From NCBI RefSeq assembly GCF_015674855.1, contig NZ_JADMLG010000002.1, positions 248,001 through 312,000 of the forward strand: a stretch of DNA of 64,000 bases, in the 5' to 3' direction. The DNA comes from Nocardia bovistercoris (GTDB lineage: Bacteria > Actinomycetota > Actinomycetes > Mycobacteriales > Mycobacteriaceae). Under the pieces are notes generated by a model, which saw only the letters and a program-made list of their open reading frames with translations, made no database searches and was not told the DNA's origin. Below, piece by piece: positions 52,062 through 62,694 of this stretch (within the stretch, counting starts at the first letter, position 1; every line of letters starts with the position of its first letter). A program made the position numbers and the translations under genes.

Positions 52062-53909
52062 TTACACATTCCTCGTGGCGTCACGGCGCGCGGCGGCGAG
52101 CTTGTCCAGCTCGCGCAGCGCGTCGAGGGTATGCACAAAAGTCGTCGCGGCGTCTTCACGGATCAATCGCCGGGCCTCATCGATATTGCGCTCCACACCG
52201 TCGAGCGCGGCGCGATTATCGGAATAGTCATCGACGCTGACGCCGAGCATCTCCTGGTCGAATCGATGCTCGGCGGTGTTGAGCATGACTCGCGCGACCG
52301 TCTGTAGTTCCGGCCAGTTCGGTGGTGGTTCGCGATAGGTGTGCTCAGCAGCGACCAGACACTCGATCACACGCTCGGTCATATACCACGAAGGCATATG
52401 CTCTTCGGTATGCGAGCCGTCGGAGAAAGCGCCGGCCGGGTCGTCCCACAGGCCGATCGCGCCCCTCCGCAATATCCGCGAATGTAGATGGTCCATAGTC
52501 GATTTCGACAGCTCCATCAGCTTGTCCCTGGCCGCCACATTGTTGGACAGACGCGCCGCTTGCAACATGCGCTTGAGCAGCACCGCCGAGAAGTCCGATA
52601 CCTGCCAATGCAACAGAGGACCGTTGTCGACCCGCTCGGTTCCACGTAACCTCAGCAACACGCCCGGCCGATGTAACAGTACCGAAGGATCGTCCTTCAT
52701 TGGACGACGGATGATCCGGCCGCGACCGGCGAGCTCGTCGAAAATCGCTACGGCCCTGGTCAAGTCGTCGTCGGAGGCATTGCGCCGCACGAGATCCTCG
52801 ATCAGTACGGCGGAAACGATGAGGCTGTAGTAGTCGGACTGCTCGCCATCGGAGGTCTGCCACGGAATATCCTCGAGCGGCCAGCTGTCCTCGCCGAATC
52901 GCGCGATGATCGACCAGTAGCGTTGCGTCAATTCCCAGCGCGTGCGCAAAGCCTGTGCCAATCGGTGCTGAGTCTCGTCGAGCAACCCCAACTCTCCGGC
53001 CCGTGGCGATACGAGGTCGTTGATGCCGTCGAGCGCGACGACGGTGAAATAGAGGGACGGCCTGGATTCTGCGACACCGGCAACCGTGCCGATCGGCGAA
53101 TCGACGAAGTCCACCGGACTTGCACCGATAGGAATCCCCCAACTCCAACCGCATTCGAACAGCAGTGACTCGTCCTCCAGCTCCCTGACAGACTCCTCCT
53201 GTCCGAGCGATACATCACTGCGCAGCCGAGCGCGCACCCGTTCCAGACTGGCCCTGATACCGGTGATCACCGTCTGCTCGGTTCGGCCAGTCGGGTTCAA
53301 CATCTCCAAAATCGACTGTCCCTCATGCGATTTTGGACGCATCGTATTGACGACGAAGCTGCGGACCAGACCGGTCATCGCTGCGGTGAGGCGCCTGCTC
53401 AACTGTACGGACAGCTCGTCTATCTGCTCGGTGAGCTGACCGGGCCTTGCCCTGGGTCGATAGTCACGCAGGAATCGCAGACCCGCCATGCACACCGTCA
53501 ACGACATCGAAAAGGAGTCGACGATCTCCAACTGTTGCTGGACCCTGGTGGGTTCACGCCCTTCCTCACCGGAACGCACATAGCTTCCCCCCGCGAAGAT
53601 CGGGAGCCCGTCCTCGGTGGAGTTCTTGCGGACATAGGAACTCAGCAGCAACACGATGAAAGCACCGATTCGCGTTGTACCACCGATCGATTCGAATACC
53701 GACTGCACATCCTGTTCGATTCGATCCGGATCGTGCAAAGCGAAGATGTCGATCTCGGTCGCGGGGTAGAGTAAACACAGTAGCTGTTCGGAATCACTGA
53801 TCGAGTTGGAACCGTGGACTCCGCCCCACTCCCACTCACCATCCTTCCAACACGCATTGATCATCGAGCGCCAGATCCCAAGGATCTGCTCCCTCGGTTG
53901 GATACGCAT
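52062..53909 (-). CDS. SCO2524-family protein, operon B gene 1
   Basis: A 615-residue paralogue of the protein at 41611, alignable over its whole length, with GSNSISD-EQLLCLLYPATE, RLTAAMTGLVRSFV, LFECGWSWG, YWSIIARF, WPLEDIPWQTSD and SDYYSL conserved. The ATG at 53909 (MRIQPRE) has GAGGA nine bases upstream and matches the paralogue's start; the 28 residues before it are Arg-rich and not shared. The gene lies 174 bp downstream of the conserved gene at 54084, at the right edge of the accessory segment. The function is unknown. Confidence 0.75.
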   Translation of the reverse strand: MRIQPREQILGIWRSMINACWKDGEWEWGGVHGSNSISDSEQLLCLLYPATEIDIFALHDPDRIEQDVQSVFESIGGTTRIGAFIVLLLSSYVRKNSTEDGLPIFAGGSYVRSGEEGREPTRVQQQLEIVDSFSMSLTVCMAGLRFLRDYRPRARPGQLTEQIDELSVQLSRRLTAAMTGLVRSFVVNTMRPKSHEGQSILEMLNPTGRTEQTVITGIRASLERVRARLRSDVSLGQEESVRELEDESLLFECGWSWGIPIGASPVDFVDSPIGTVAGVAESRPSLYFTVVALDGINDLVSPRAGELGLLDETQHRLAQALRTRWELTQRYWSIIARFGEDSWPLEDIPWQTSDGEQSDYYSLIVSAVLIEDLVRRNASDDDLTRAVAIFDELAGRGRIIRRPMKDDPSVLLHRPGVLLRLRGTERVDNGPLLHWQVSDFSAVLLKRMLQAARLSNNVAARDKLMELSKSTMDHLHSRILRRGAIGLWDDPAGAFSDGSHTEEHMPSWYMTERVIECLVAAEHTYREPPPNWPELQTVARVMLNTAEHRFDQEMLGVSVDDYSDNRAALDGVERNIDEARRLIREDAATTFVHTLDALRELDKLAAARRDATRNV

Positions 53910-54083
53910 TCGCCGCCGTCCTCGAAAACCCCTCGTAGCGGGCCGCTTCGGTCCCAAGTCAGACATTCTCGACCCAGCGGCGATGATCTGCAAAAGATAG
54001 CACGCCCGTACATCTAGGACGGTAGGCCATCGGTGCTCGAGCGCCCGAAATGTCCGCCCAACGCTGAAGATTCGACCTTCCGG

Positions 54084-54935
54084 TCACAATGTCAATCGAA
54101 CCATGTCTGCGGTCCGCGACAAGCCGGGGAACGCCTGCGGTGTCGATCGCGGATGCAACGCGTGCACGGCCAATCGGAACATCACCGCGCGCAACAGCAT
54201 TTGGGGCCACTCCGGAAGATCGGACCACCGTTCCATGAGCCCGTCGTCGGCGCCACCCCACGCCAGGGCATCGACCACCGCGACACCGGCCGCCCACGGA
54301 GCCGGACGCCAGTACGGAGTGATGTCGGAGAGGCCCGGGGTATAAGGGCCGTCGAAAAGAACTGTGCCGAACAGATCGCCGTGCACGAGTTGAGCCGGGG
54401 TCTGCACCGGCTTACGCAGAGTGGCGAGTTGGCCGATGAGTTCCATGCTGCGTTGCCCGTCGGGGCTCGTAGGGGTGGGGCTGCCGCCGCCTCGGAGGGT
54501 GCGCAGCGGGACGGCTTCCCAGGCGGCTCGGTCGGCGGCTACGAAGACGTCGACATCCACCCAGGGGGCCACGGGCGGCTGGACGAGGAACCGGGGACGT
54601 TCCAGATTCGCGGTAGCTTGGTGCAGACGCAGGGATACCGAGACGACCTCGTCGTGGCGGGGTTCGGCGGTGCCTTGCAGGAATGTGTCGGCGCGCCAGC
54701 CGGATACGACGTAGCGGCCGTCGGTGGCGCGGACGGGGCGGGCCAGGCGCAGGCCGTCGACCGAGAGGTTTTCGCGGACCTTGGCCGACCACGCGGCGCG
54801 TGCGTGATCGGCGACGGGGCTCAGGACCACGTCGCCGAGGCGCCAGCCGCCGTCCCAGTCGCCGAGGGAGACGGGGGTCACTTCGCGTAGACCGAACGTG
54901 GCACGGACGTGCTCGGGAGGTTCCACAGAAGTCAC
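54084..54935 (-). CDS. TIGR02569-type conserved protein, Rv3205c-like
   Basis: A 283-residue protein of unknown function conserved next to moeZ in mycolic-acid actinobacteria. It has the general shape of an aminoglycoside-phosphotransferase-like fold: LVHGDLFGTVLFDG resembles the HxD-type catalytic loop, and DITPYWRPAPWAAGVAVVDA is the following family block. Kinase activity has not been shown to my knowledge. The GTG at 54935 (VTSVEPP) gives the normal N-terminus; the longer frame runs into the 19-bp repeats. It marks resumption of the conserved order. Confidence 0.8.
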   Translation of the reverse strand: MTSVEPPEHVRATFGLREVTPVSLGDWDGGWRLGDVVLSPVADHARAAWSAKVRENLSVDGLRLARPVRATDGRYVVSGWRADTFLQGTAEPRHDEVVSVSLRLHQATANLERPRFLVQPPVAPWVDVDVFVAADRAAWEAVPLRTLRGGGSPTPTSPDGQRSMELIGQLATLRKPVQTPAQLVHGDLFGTVLFDGPYTPGLSDITPYWRPAPWAAGVAVVDALAWGGADDGLMERWSDLPEWPQMLLRAVMFRLAVHALHPRSTPQAFPGLSRTADMVRLTL

Positions 54936-55055
54936 TGCGGTACCGTACCGCCGGTCGGGGCCTGCCCTACGGAGCCACACCGACGGTCCGTACACCCACC
55001 CGTCTCGTGCCTCGCACCCACCCCACCCGAGCACACCGCCCCAGATGACGCTAAC

Positions 55056-55188
55056 CTCCGCCGCACGGCAGCACCTCCGCCGCACGGCAGCACCTCCGCC
55101 GCACGGCAGCACCTCCGCCGCACGGCAGCACCTCCGCCGCACGGCAGCACCTCCGCCGCACGGCAGCACCTCCGCCGCACGGCAGCAC
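55056..55188. repeat. Seven perfect copies of a 19-bp repeat
   Basis: CTCCGCCGCACGGCAGCAC is repeated seven times without a mismatch or spacer from 55056 to 55188. It fills much of the 301-bp spacer upstream of the Rv3205c-like gene and downstream of moeZ. A 19-bp unit is not a multiple of three, so it is non-coding. Perfect identity implies recent expansion, and it is a likely variable-number locus. Confidence 0.97.
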
Positions 55189-55236
55189 TACCTCAATCGG
55201 TGCCTTCGGTCGAGCACCGAAAGCGCCGGGGCACCG

Positions 55237-56421
<1,185 letters not shown>

Positions 56422-56520
56422 GTCCAGGACTCCTCGAATCGAATGGGCCGGGCACGGCGCGGCATATGTCCATGATGCAACGTCGGCCGCCGAACCGTTC
56501 TTCCCGCCCCGGCGCTCGCC

Positions 56521-57798
56521 TCAGCCGCGCGGATACGGCCAGGGGTTGAACCGGCAGCGTTTGCCGTCCATGGGAACGACGCCGTCGGGGTCGAGCGCGG
56601 CGATGTCGTTGTTCTTGGTGCCGAAGGTCTGCTGCATCATCACCGGCGCGAGTCCCCCGTCGGTTTCGCACGGCTGATGCTGGTGGTAGCCGATGGCATG
56701 GCCGACCTCGTGGTTGATCAGGTACTGCCGGTAGGAGCCGATGTCACCTTCGAAGGACAGGGCGCCGCGCACCCAGCGCACCTCCGACAACACGACCCGG
56801 CGCAGGTCGGCGTTGAAGCAGGAAGAGTCGATGGGGATGTCGAATCCGCACGCCTTGCGGGTGGAGTCGCGCGAGGTCAGGGAGATGCGGAAGTCGGGTT
56901 CGCCGCGGTCGATGCGGCGGAACGCGAACTTCTTGTCGTGCGACCAGCTCTTCGGGTTGGCCAGGGTGCTGTCGACCATGGCCGCGACCGCGGTGTCACC
57001 GCCGAAACCCGAGGTGTCGACGCCGTCCTCGATTTCGACGGTGTAGCTGAAGTGCAGTTCGGCGCCTTCGCCGAATTCCGGGCTCGAGCCCGCGACGGTG
57101 TGCCAGAGGCCAGTACCGGTCTCGGTGAACGGGCCGCCTTCGGGTAGTGCGCCGGTGGGTAGGTCGGTCGGGAAGTGGCCGTCGCCGGGTGGTGCGCCGA
57201 TGATGCCCGCCGACGCGGCGCGCGGGCTGAGCCGTCCGAAGCCGGGTGCGCCGGACGCGCTCGCTGTCTCGGCTCCGCCGTTGACGGCGTCGACGATCAC
57301 CAGCACGGTCACCACGAACAGCACGGGCAGCGCGTAGGCGCGCCAGCCGTAGGTGGAGATGAAGCGTCCGAGTGGGCTCTGCTTCTTCACGTCCCGGTCG
57401 GGGCGCGGGGCGCGATTGCCGCCGTCACCGGGCGCGGTGGGGTCCCAGCGGGCGCGCAGCGGCTGATGCGAGCGGTCGGGGGTGTGCAGGCCGAGCGGAT
57501 CGTAGACCTCGACGTCGGTTTCTTCCTTGACCGCGAGTTCGGCCGTCGTCCCGGTCTCCGGCGGCGCGTGCTCGGCTGTCGGGTCGGGACCGCCTCGGTC
57601 GCCCGCCGCTGCGTCGTCGTAACGGCCCGCCGCTGCGTCGTCGTAACGGCCCGCCGCTGCGTCGTCGTAACGGCCCGCCGTGCCGCCGCCGGTACGGCCG
57701 GGTTGCACGCGATCGCGCTTACGTCCTCCGATCCTGGAGCGCGGCCGCCCTTTCGCGGATTCGGAATGCGCCTCGGACCTTGCCACGGAGTCCGACAC
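56521..57798 (-). CDS. DUF3152 membrane-anchored metalloprotease-like protein
   Basis: About 425 residues. A charged, low-complexity cytoplasmic part contains three GRYDDAAA octapeptides. One transmembrane helix follows (YALPVLFVVTVLVIVDAV), then a secreted domain with the metzincin-type zinc motif HEVGHAIGYHQH near the C-terminus and Cys residues likely to form disulfides. The zinc motif predicts a peptidase acting outside the membrane; the substrate is unknown. The GTG at 57798 is tentative: further in-frame starts exist upstream, but that sequence is not protein-like. It corresponds to Rv3207c. Confidence 0.8.
   Translation of the reverse strand: MSDSVARSEAHSESAKGRPRSRIGGRKRDRVQPGRTGGGTAGRYDDAAAGRYDDAAAGRYDDAAAGDRGGPDPTAEHAPPETGTTAELAVKEETDVEVYDPLGLHTPDRSHQPLRARWDPTAPGDGGNRAPRPDRDVKKQSPLGRFISTYGWRAYALPVLFVVTVLVIVDAVNGGAETASASGAPGFGRLSPRAASAGIIGAPPGDGHFPTDLPTGALPEGGPFTETGTGLWHTVAGSSPEFGEGAELHFSYTVEIEDGVDTSGFGGDTAVAAMVDSTLANPKSWSHDKKFAFRRIDRGEPDFRISLTSRDSTRKACGFDIPIDSSCFNADLRRVVLSEVRWVRGALSFEGDIGSYRQYLINHEVGHAIGYHQHQPCETDGGLAPVMMQQTFGTKNNDIAALDPDGVVPMDGKRCRFNPWPYPRG
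57601..57672. repeat. 24-bp coding tandem repeat in the DUF3152 gene
   Basis: Three exact copies of a 24-bp unit beginning GCCCGCCGCTGCGTCGTCGT, then a diverged partial fourth. On the coding strand each unit is Gly-Arg-Tyr-Asp-Asp-Ala-Ala-Ala. Being eight codons, it can vary in number in frame. It lies in the cytoplasmic tail. Confidence 0.95.
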
Positions 57799-58916
<1,118 letters not shown>

Positions 58917-58930
58917 GTCTTCGTAACCGA

Positions 58931-58974
58931 CGAAGCCCCTGAACCCGACCGAGAGGTCGAGGGCAGGGGCTTCG
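58931..58974. terminator. Bidirectional terminator between the TetR and DUF3107 genes
   Basis: CGAAGCCCCTG (58931-58941) pairs with CAGGGGCTTCG (58964-58974); a smaller hairpin GACC-GAGA-GGTC sits in the loop. It lies between convergent genes and could serve both. Confidence 0.8.
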
Positions 58975-59012
58975 TTCGTCGCAGGCTTTCGTTCGTCGCC
59001 GTGGCGCGTGGA

Positions 59013-59240
59013 TCAGACGGCGGCGAATCCGACGCGGCCCGCGGCGGGGGTGCCGATTTCCACGTAGGCGACCTTGGACGCCTGGATCAGGAATTTGCGG
59101 CCCTTCTCGTCGATCAGCGAGACGACGCCCGCATCGCCGGTCAGCGCACCGGTGACCAGTGCCTCGACCTCGTCCGGGGTCTGCGAGCTGTTGATGACCA
59201 GCTCCCGCGGGCTATCCGAAATACCGATCTTGACCTCCAC
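59013..59240 (-). CDS. DUF3107 small protein, Rv3208A-like
   Basis: A 75-residue acidic protein with the conserved ends MEVKIGI and YVEIG, known in mycobacteria as the TB9.4 antigen; its molecular role is not established. I place the start at GTG 59240 because GGAGG (59247-59251) is six bases upstream and this gives the MEVKIG N-terminus. The TTG at 59246 would abut the GGAGG. Confidence 0.9.
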   Translation of the reverse strand: MEVKIGISDSPRELVINSSQTPDEVEALVTGALTGDAGVVSLIDEKGRKFLIQASKVAYVEIGTPAAGRVGFAAV

Positions 59241-59348
59241 GGCCAACCTCCGAAACTCGAGTCCAGTGCTTGTCGGATCAAGGCTAGTCCAGGGCGGTCG
59301 CAGCGCGGCAGACGGCCGCCTGCGCTGTCAGCGAACGGCGGCCGTCGA

Positions 59349-59900
59349 CTACTTCGGCTCGACCAACTGGATGTCGAGTTCGATCTTGACCGCGTCGCTG
59401 AGCATGCCGGGCAATGGGCCGCCGACACCGAAATCGGTGCGCTTGATGGTGCCGGTCGCGGAGAATCCGGCGTGGCGCTCACCGGCGGCGGGGTGCTCGC
59501 CCACCCCACCCCATTCGACCTCGAGGGTGACCGGTTTGGTGATCGCGCCGAGGGTGGCTTCGCCTTCGACGGTGAAGGATTCCTCGATCAGCACCGGCCG
59601 TGGCGCGCGGAAAGTCAGGGTCGGGCGGTTGGCGACATCGAGGAAGTCGGCCGTGCGCACGTGGTTGTCGCGGTCGGCGTTGCCGGTGTCGAAGGAGTCG
59701 AGGTGGATGGTGGCGCCGAGGGTGGCGGCGCCGGATTCGTCGACCACGAATTCGGTCTCGAAGCGGGTGAAGGTGCCGCGGACCTTGGAGATGCCGAGGT
59801 GGCGGATGGTGAAGGCGACCGAGGAGTGCAGCGGGTCCAGCGTCCAGGCGCCGGGGGTGAGAGCGGATGTCGCGGTGGTGGTTTCGGCTGTTTCAGTCAT
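59349..59900 (-). CDS. YceI-family lipid-binding-like protein
   Basis: A 183-residue lipocalin-like beta-barrel protein. Signatures are WTLDPLHSSVAFTIRHLGISKVRG at the start (about residues 19-42, cited by position), then HLDSFDTGNADRDNHVRTADF. The barrel usually holds polyisoprenoid lipid. No signal peptide is present here, so it should be cytoplasmic, as in many actinobacterial members. The ATG at 59900 (MTETAET) is used. It is divergent from an XRE-type regulator, which may control it. Confidence 0.88.
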   Translation of the reverse strand: MTETAETTTATSALTPGAWTLDPLHSSVAFTIRHLGISKVRGTFTRFETEFVVDESGAATLGATIHLDSFDTGNADRDNHVRTADFLDVANRPTLTFRAPRPVLIEESFTVEGEATLGAITKPVTLEVEWGGVGEHPAAGERHAGFSATGTIKRTDFGVGGPLPGMLSDAVKIELDIQLVEPK

Positions 59901-59926
59901 GCTACGACGATCCACGCGCGCTCTCC

Positions 59927-59934
59927 GGTTAACC
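59927..59934. promoter_or_regulatory. GGTTAACC palindrome between yceI and the XRE gene
   Basis: An eight-base perfect palindrome in a 100-bp divergent spacer. It lies 27 bp before the yceI start and 67 bp before the regulator start. It is short enough to be chance; its place in a divergent regulator-target spacer is what makes it worth listing. Confidence 0.3.
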
Positions 59935-60000
59935 AGACCGCCGTTATCCTGGACCTGACAGGGCGCGGCTGACTGTCCTCGGACAGGGCACGATGGATGG

Positions 60001-60834
60001 ATGGACCGAAACGGCTTCGCGGAATTCCTGGTGGCACGCCGCGCCGAACTGCGTCCGTCCGATATCGGGATGCCCGCGGGCGGACGGCGCAGGACTCCCG
60101 GTCTGCGGCGCGAGGAGGTCGCGGTGCGGGCCGGGGTGAGCGTCGACTATCTGGCTCGGCTGGAACAGGGGCGCGATACGAACCCGTCGGTGTCGGTGAT
60201 CGACGCGCTCGCCGACGCGCTCCTGCTCGACGGTGCGCCTCGACAGCATTTCACCATGCTCGCCTTCGCTTCCGGTAACGAATACAACTGTCCCGGTTCG
60301 GAATCCCCGCAGGAACAGGTGCCCGATTCGATGCGAGCCGTGTTGAAGGCGTTGCAGCCGATGCCCGCCTTCGTGATGGGCCGCTACCTGAACATTCTCG
60401 CCTGGAATCCGGCGTGGGCCGATTTCGCGACCCCGCTCGGCCTGTTCGACGACGAGGAGCCGAATCTGGCCCGATTCGCCTTCGGTAATCCGTCCGCGCG
60501 CCGGGTCTTGCGGGATTGGCCGAGGGCGGCCGACGATTTCGTCGCGGTGTTGAATCGGGCGAAGATCCGGTGGCCCGCCGACGATGCGCTACGCAAATTC
60601 ATCGAAATATTGCGCGGCGAACCGGAATTCGCCGCGCGCTGGAAACCGCATCGCATCGAGGTCAAGGGTTCGGGGGTGCTCGAATTCGAGCACCCGGAAC
60701 ACGGACCGCTCGACGTGCCCTTCGAAATCCTCGACACCGATCGCGACCAGAGCGTGGTGATCTGGCTCACCGACCGGACCGCCGCGCAGGCGCCCGGTCT
60801 GCGTCTGGTGACCAGGAGCGCCGCCAACGAGTGA
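60001..60834 (+). CDS. XRE-type regulator with MmyB/MltR-like domain, second copy
   Basis: 277 residues. It begins directly with the helix-turn-helix domain (TPGLRREEVAVRAGVSVDYL near residue 32) and continues with the MmyB-like ligand-binding domain (LAWNPAWADF, NLARFAFGNPSARRVLRDW). It is only distantly similar to the family member at 17763. It is divergent from yceI, its most likely target. The ligand is unknown; flavin or lipid-like molecules have been suggested for the fold, which I cannot test here. Confidence 0.87.
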   Translation: MDRNGFAEFLVARRAELRPSDIGMPAGGRRRTPGLRREEVAVRAGVSVDYLARLEQGRDTNPSVSVIDALADALLLDGAPRQHFTMLAFASGNEYNCPGSESPQEQVPDSMRAVLKALQPMPAFVMGRYLNILAWNPAWADFATPLGLFDDEEPNLARFAFGNPSARRVLRDWPRAADDFVAVLNRAKIRWPADDALRKFIEILRGEPEFAARWKPHRIEVKGSGVLEFEHPEHGPLDVPFEILDTDRDQSVVIWLTDRTAAQAPGLRLVTRSAANE

Positions 60835-60838
60835 GGAC

Positions 60839-61534
60839 TTACAGCCCGAGTACCGCCATGCGCTCGGCGTGACTGGTCTGCATCCGCTCGAAGAGTTCCG
60901 CGATGCCGTTCAGGTCGCCGGTGGCGGTGAGCACCAGGTCGGTGAGTTCGTCGCGCTGGGCCATCACGTACTGCGCCTGGGTGATGGCCTCGCCGAGCAG
61001 CCGTCTGCCCCACAGGGTGAGCCGGTCGCGCTCGGAACGGCTGACGGCGACGGCCTTGCGGACCTCCTCGACCACGAATTCGGAGTGGCTGGTCTCGGCC
61101 AGCACGTCCTGCACGACGGCCGCGACCTCGGGGCTGAGCGCGCCCGCGATCTCGGTGTAGAAATCGGCGGCGATGCCGTCGCCGACGTAGAACTTCACCA
61201 TCGACTCGAGCCAGGTCGAGGGGTCGGTGGAGGCGTGGTAGGCGTCGAGGGCGCGCACGAACGGCGCCATCGCGTCGAAGATGTCGGCGCCGGTGCTCGC
61301 CAGCGCGGCCTCCAGCGTCTCGAAATGGGCCATCTCGGCGGCGGCCATCTTCGCGACCGCGACTTTGCCGCGCAGCGTGGGTGACAGTTTGGCTTCCTCG
61401 GCCAATCGGTAGAACGCGGAGATCTCACCGTAGGCGAGCACCGCGAAAAGATCGGCGACACCTGGATGGTCCGCGGCGAGGATCGCGGAATCGATGAGCG
61501 GGACTCGCAACGCGGCGGATGACTGTGTTCCCAT
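60839..61534 (-). CDS. Ferritin-like fold protein, Rv3210c-like
   Basis: A 231-residue four-helix protein related to the MiaE/ferritin-like group. Glu and His residues suited to a di-iron site appear in AYGEISAFYRLAEEA, AAAEMAHFETLEAAL and ETSHSEFVVEEV. It may be a hydroxylase or oxidase; the substrate is not known. It corresponds to Rv3210c in position. It ends four bases from the convergent XRE gene stop. Confidence 0.82.
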   Translation of the reverse strand: MGTQSSAALRVPLIDSAILAADHPGVADLFAVLAYGEISAFYRLAEEAKLSPTLRGKVAVAKMAAAEMAHFETLEAALASTGADIFDAMAPFVRALDAYHASTDPSTWLESMVKFYVGDGIAADFYTEIAGALSPEVAAVVQDVLAETSHSEFVVEEVRKAVAVSRSERDRLTLWGRRLLGEAITQAQYVMAQRDELTDLVLTATGDLNGIAELFERMQTSHAERMAVLGL

Positions 61535-61597
61535 GTCAACCGAGCCTAGTCCGCAATTCCGAACGTGGCCTTACCAACCCGCGCGTTATCGACATCG

Positions 61598-62650
61598 CTA
61601 CATCGAATTCACAGACTGGGAAAGAAACTTGTCCAGATACGTCCATGTGGTTTCCCTGGCCGTGTCGCCGGTGAGAATGCCCAGATGACCGCCCGGCGCG
61701 GTCTCGAAGCGGACCGAGGCGGCGCCGGTCAACGTGGCGAGTCCGGCCTCGACGGCCGCGGCCGGGGTGATGACGTCGTCCGGGCCGCCGACGAGCAGCA
61801 CCGGGGCGGTCACGTCGGCGAGCGCGATGGCGCGCGAACCGAGGCGGAGCACGCCGCGGCCGATGTCGTCGTGCAGGATCATCCGGCCCCACAGCTGGCC
61901 GTAGAAGCGGCCTGGGTAGCCGGGCATCTCGGCCATGAACCGGTCGACCGACTCCATTCCGGCCAGTGTGTCGGTGCGCGCGATATTGGCGGCGACGAAC
62001 CACGGCCTGCGCAGTTCCCGGTCCAACGCGGTGACCCGGTAGGCGAATCGGGTGAGCGGGGCGGGCACACCGCCCGCGACGCGGATCGCGGTCGAGGTCG
62101 CGAGTCCGCCGGTCAGGCGGGCGACCGCGCGCAACTGCGGCACGCCGGTCACCTTGCCGTAGTCGAGCGGCGAGCCGATCGCCGTGACGGAGCGCACCGG
62201 CAGGTGCGCGTGCGCGGCGGCGGTGAGCAGGGCCAGGGTGCCGCCGAGTGACCAGCCGATCAGGTCGACCGGTTGTCCGTCGCGGTCGGCGGACACGCGA
62301 AGGATCGCCTCGTGCAGGATGTCGTCGATCCAGTCCTCGAAGCCCATGCGGCGGTCGGCGAAGGTGATCTCGCCGTAGTCGATGAGGTAGGGGTGGCGGC
62401 CGGTGGTGAGCAGGTGCCGGGCCAGGCTCCGGTCCGGGCGCAGGTCGAAGCAGGAGGCGGGAGCCGCGGGCGGCGGGATGAGCAGGACGGCGGGCGCGTT
62501 CGGGGCGCCGCCTTCGAAGCGACGCAGGGCGCGGTGCGGTTCGTCCCAGAGCAGGGTGGACGGCGCGGGATCGGGTGCGCGCACGCCCGATCCGAAGGTC
62601 AGCGCCCAGGCGTTGCGGGCGGCGGTGGTGACGGTGTCCGCGAGACTCAC
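61598..62650 (-). CDS. PhaC-like alpha/beta-hydrolase
   Basis: A 350-residue protein resembling polyhydroxyalkanoate synthase in its core: LLIPPPAAPASCFDLRPD, the lipase-type box GWSLGG, then VLLVGGPDDVITP (Asp) and GGHLGILTG (His). The nucleophile is Ser, whereas true PhaC synthases use Cys, so hydrolysis or acyl transfer is more likely than polymer synthesis. No signal peptide is present. It starts with GTG at 62650 and lies 63 bp upstream of the ferritin-like gene on the same strand. Confidence 0.8.
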   Translation of the reverse strand: MSLADTVTTAARNAWALTFGSGVRAPDPAPSTLLWDEPHRALRRFEGGAPNAPAVLLIPPPAAPASCFDLRPDRSLARHLLTTGRHPYLIDYGEITFADRRMGFEDWIDDILHEAILRVSADRDGQPVDLIGWSLGGTLALLTAAAHAHLPVRSVTAIGSPLDYGKVTGVPQLRAVARLTGGLATSTAIRVAGGVPAPLTRFAYRVTALDRELRRPWFVAANIARTDTLAGMESVDRFMAEMPGYPGRFYGQLWGRMILHDDIGRGVLRLGSRAIALADVTAPVLLVGGPDDVITPAAAVEAGLATLTGAASVRFETAPGGHLGILTGDTARETTWTYLDKFLSQSVNSM

Positions 62651-62694
62651 ACCGGAAATCTTACCGATACCATCGGTAACACAAAGTTAGCCGA

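Noticed and set aside
10342..54083. Integrative element with attachment sites
   Set aside because: I compared both junctions by eye and found no matching direct repeat, and there is no tRNA, integrase or transfer gene inside.
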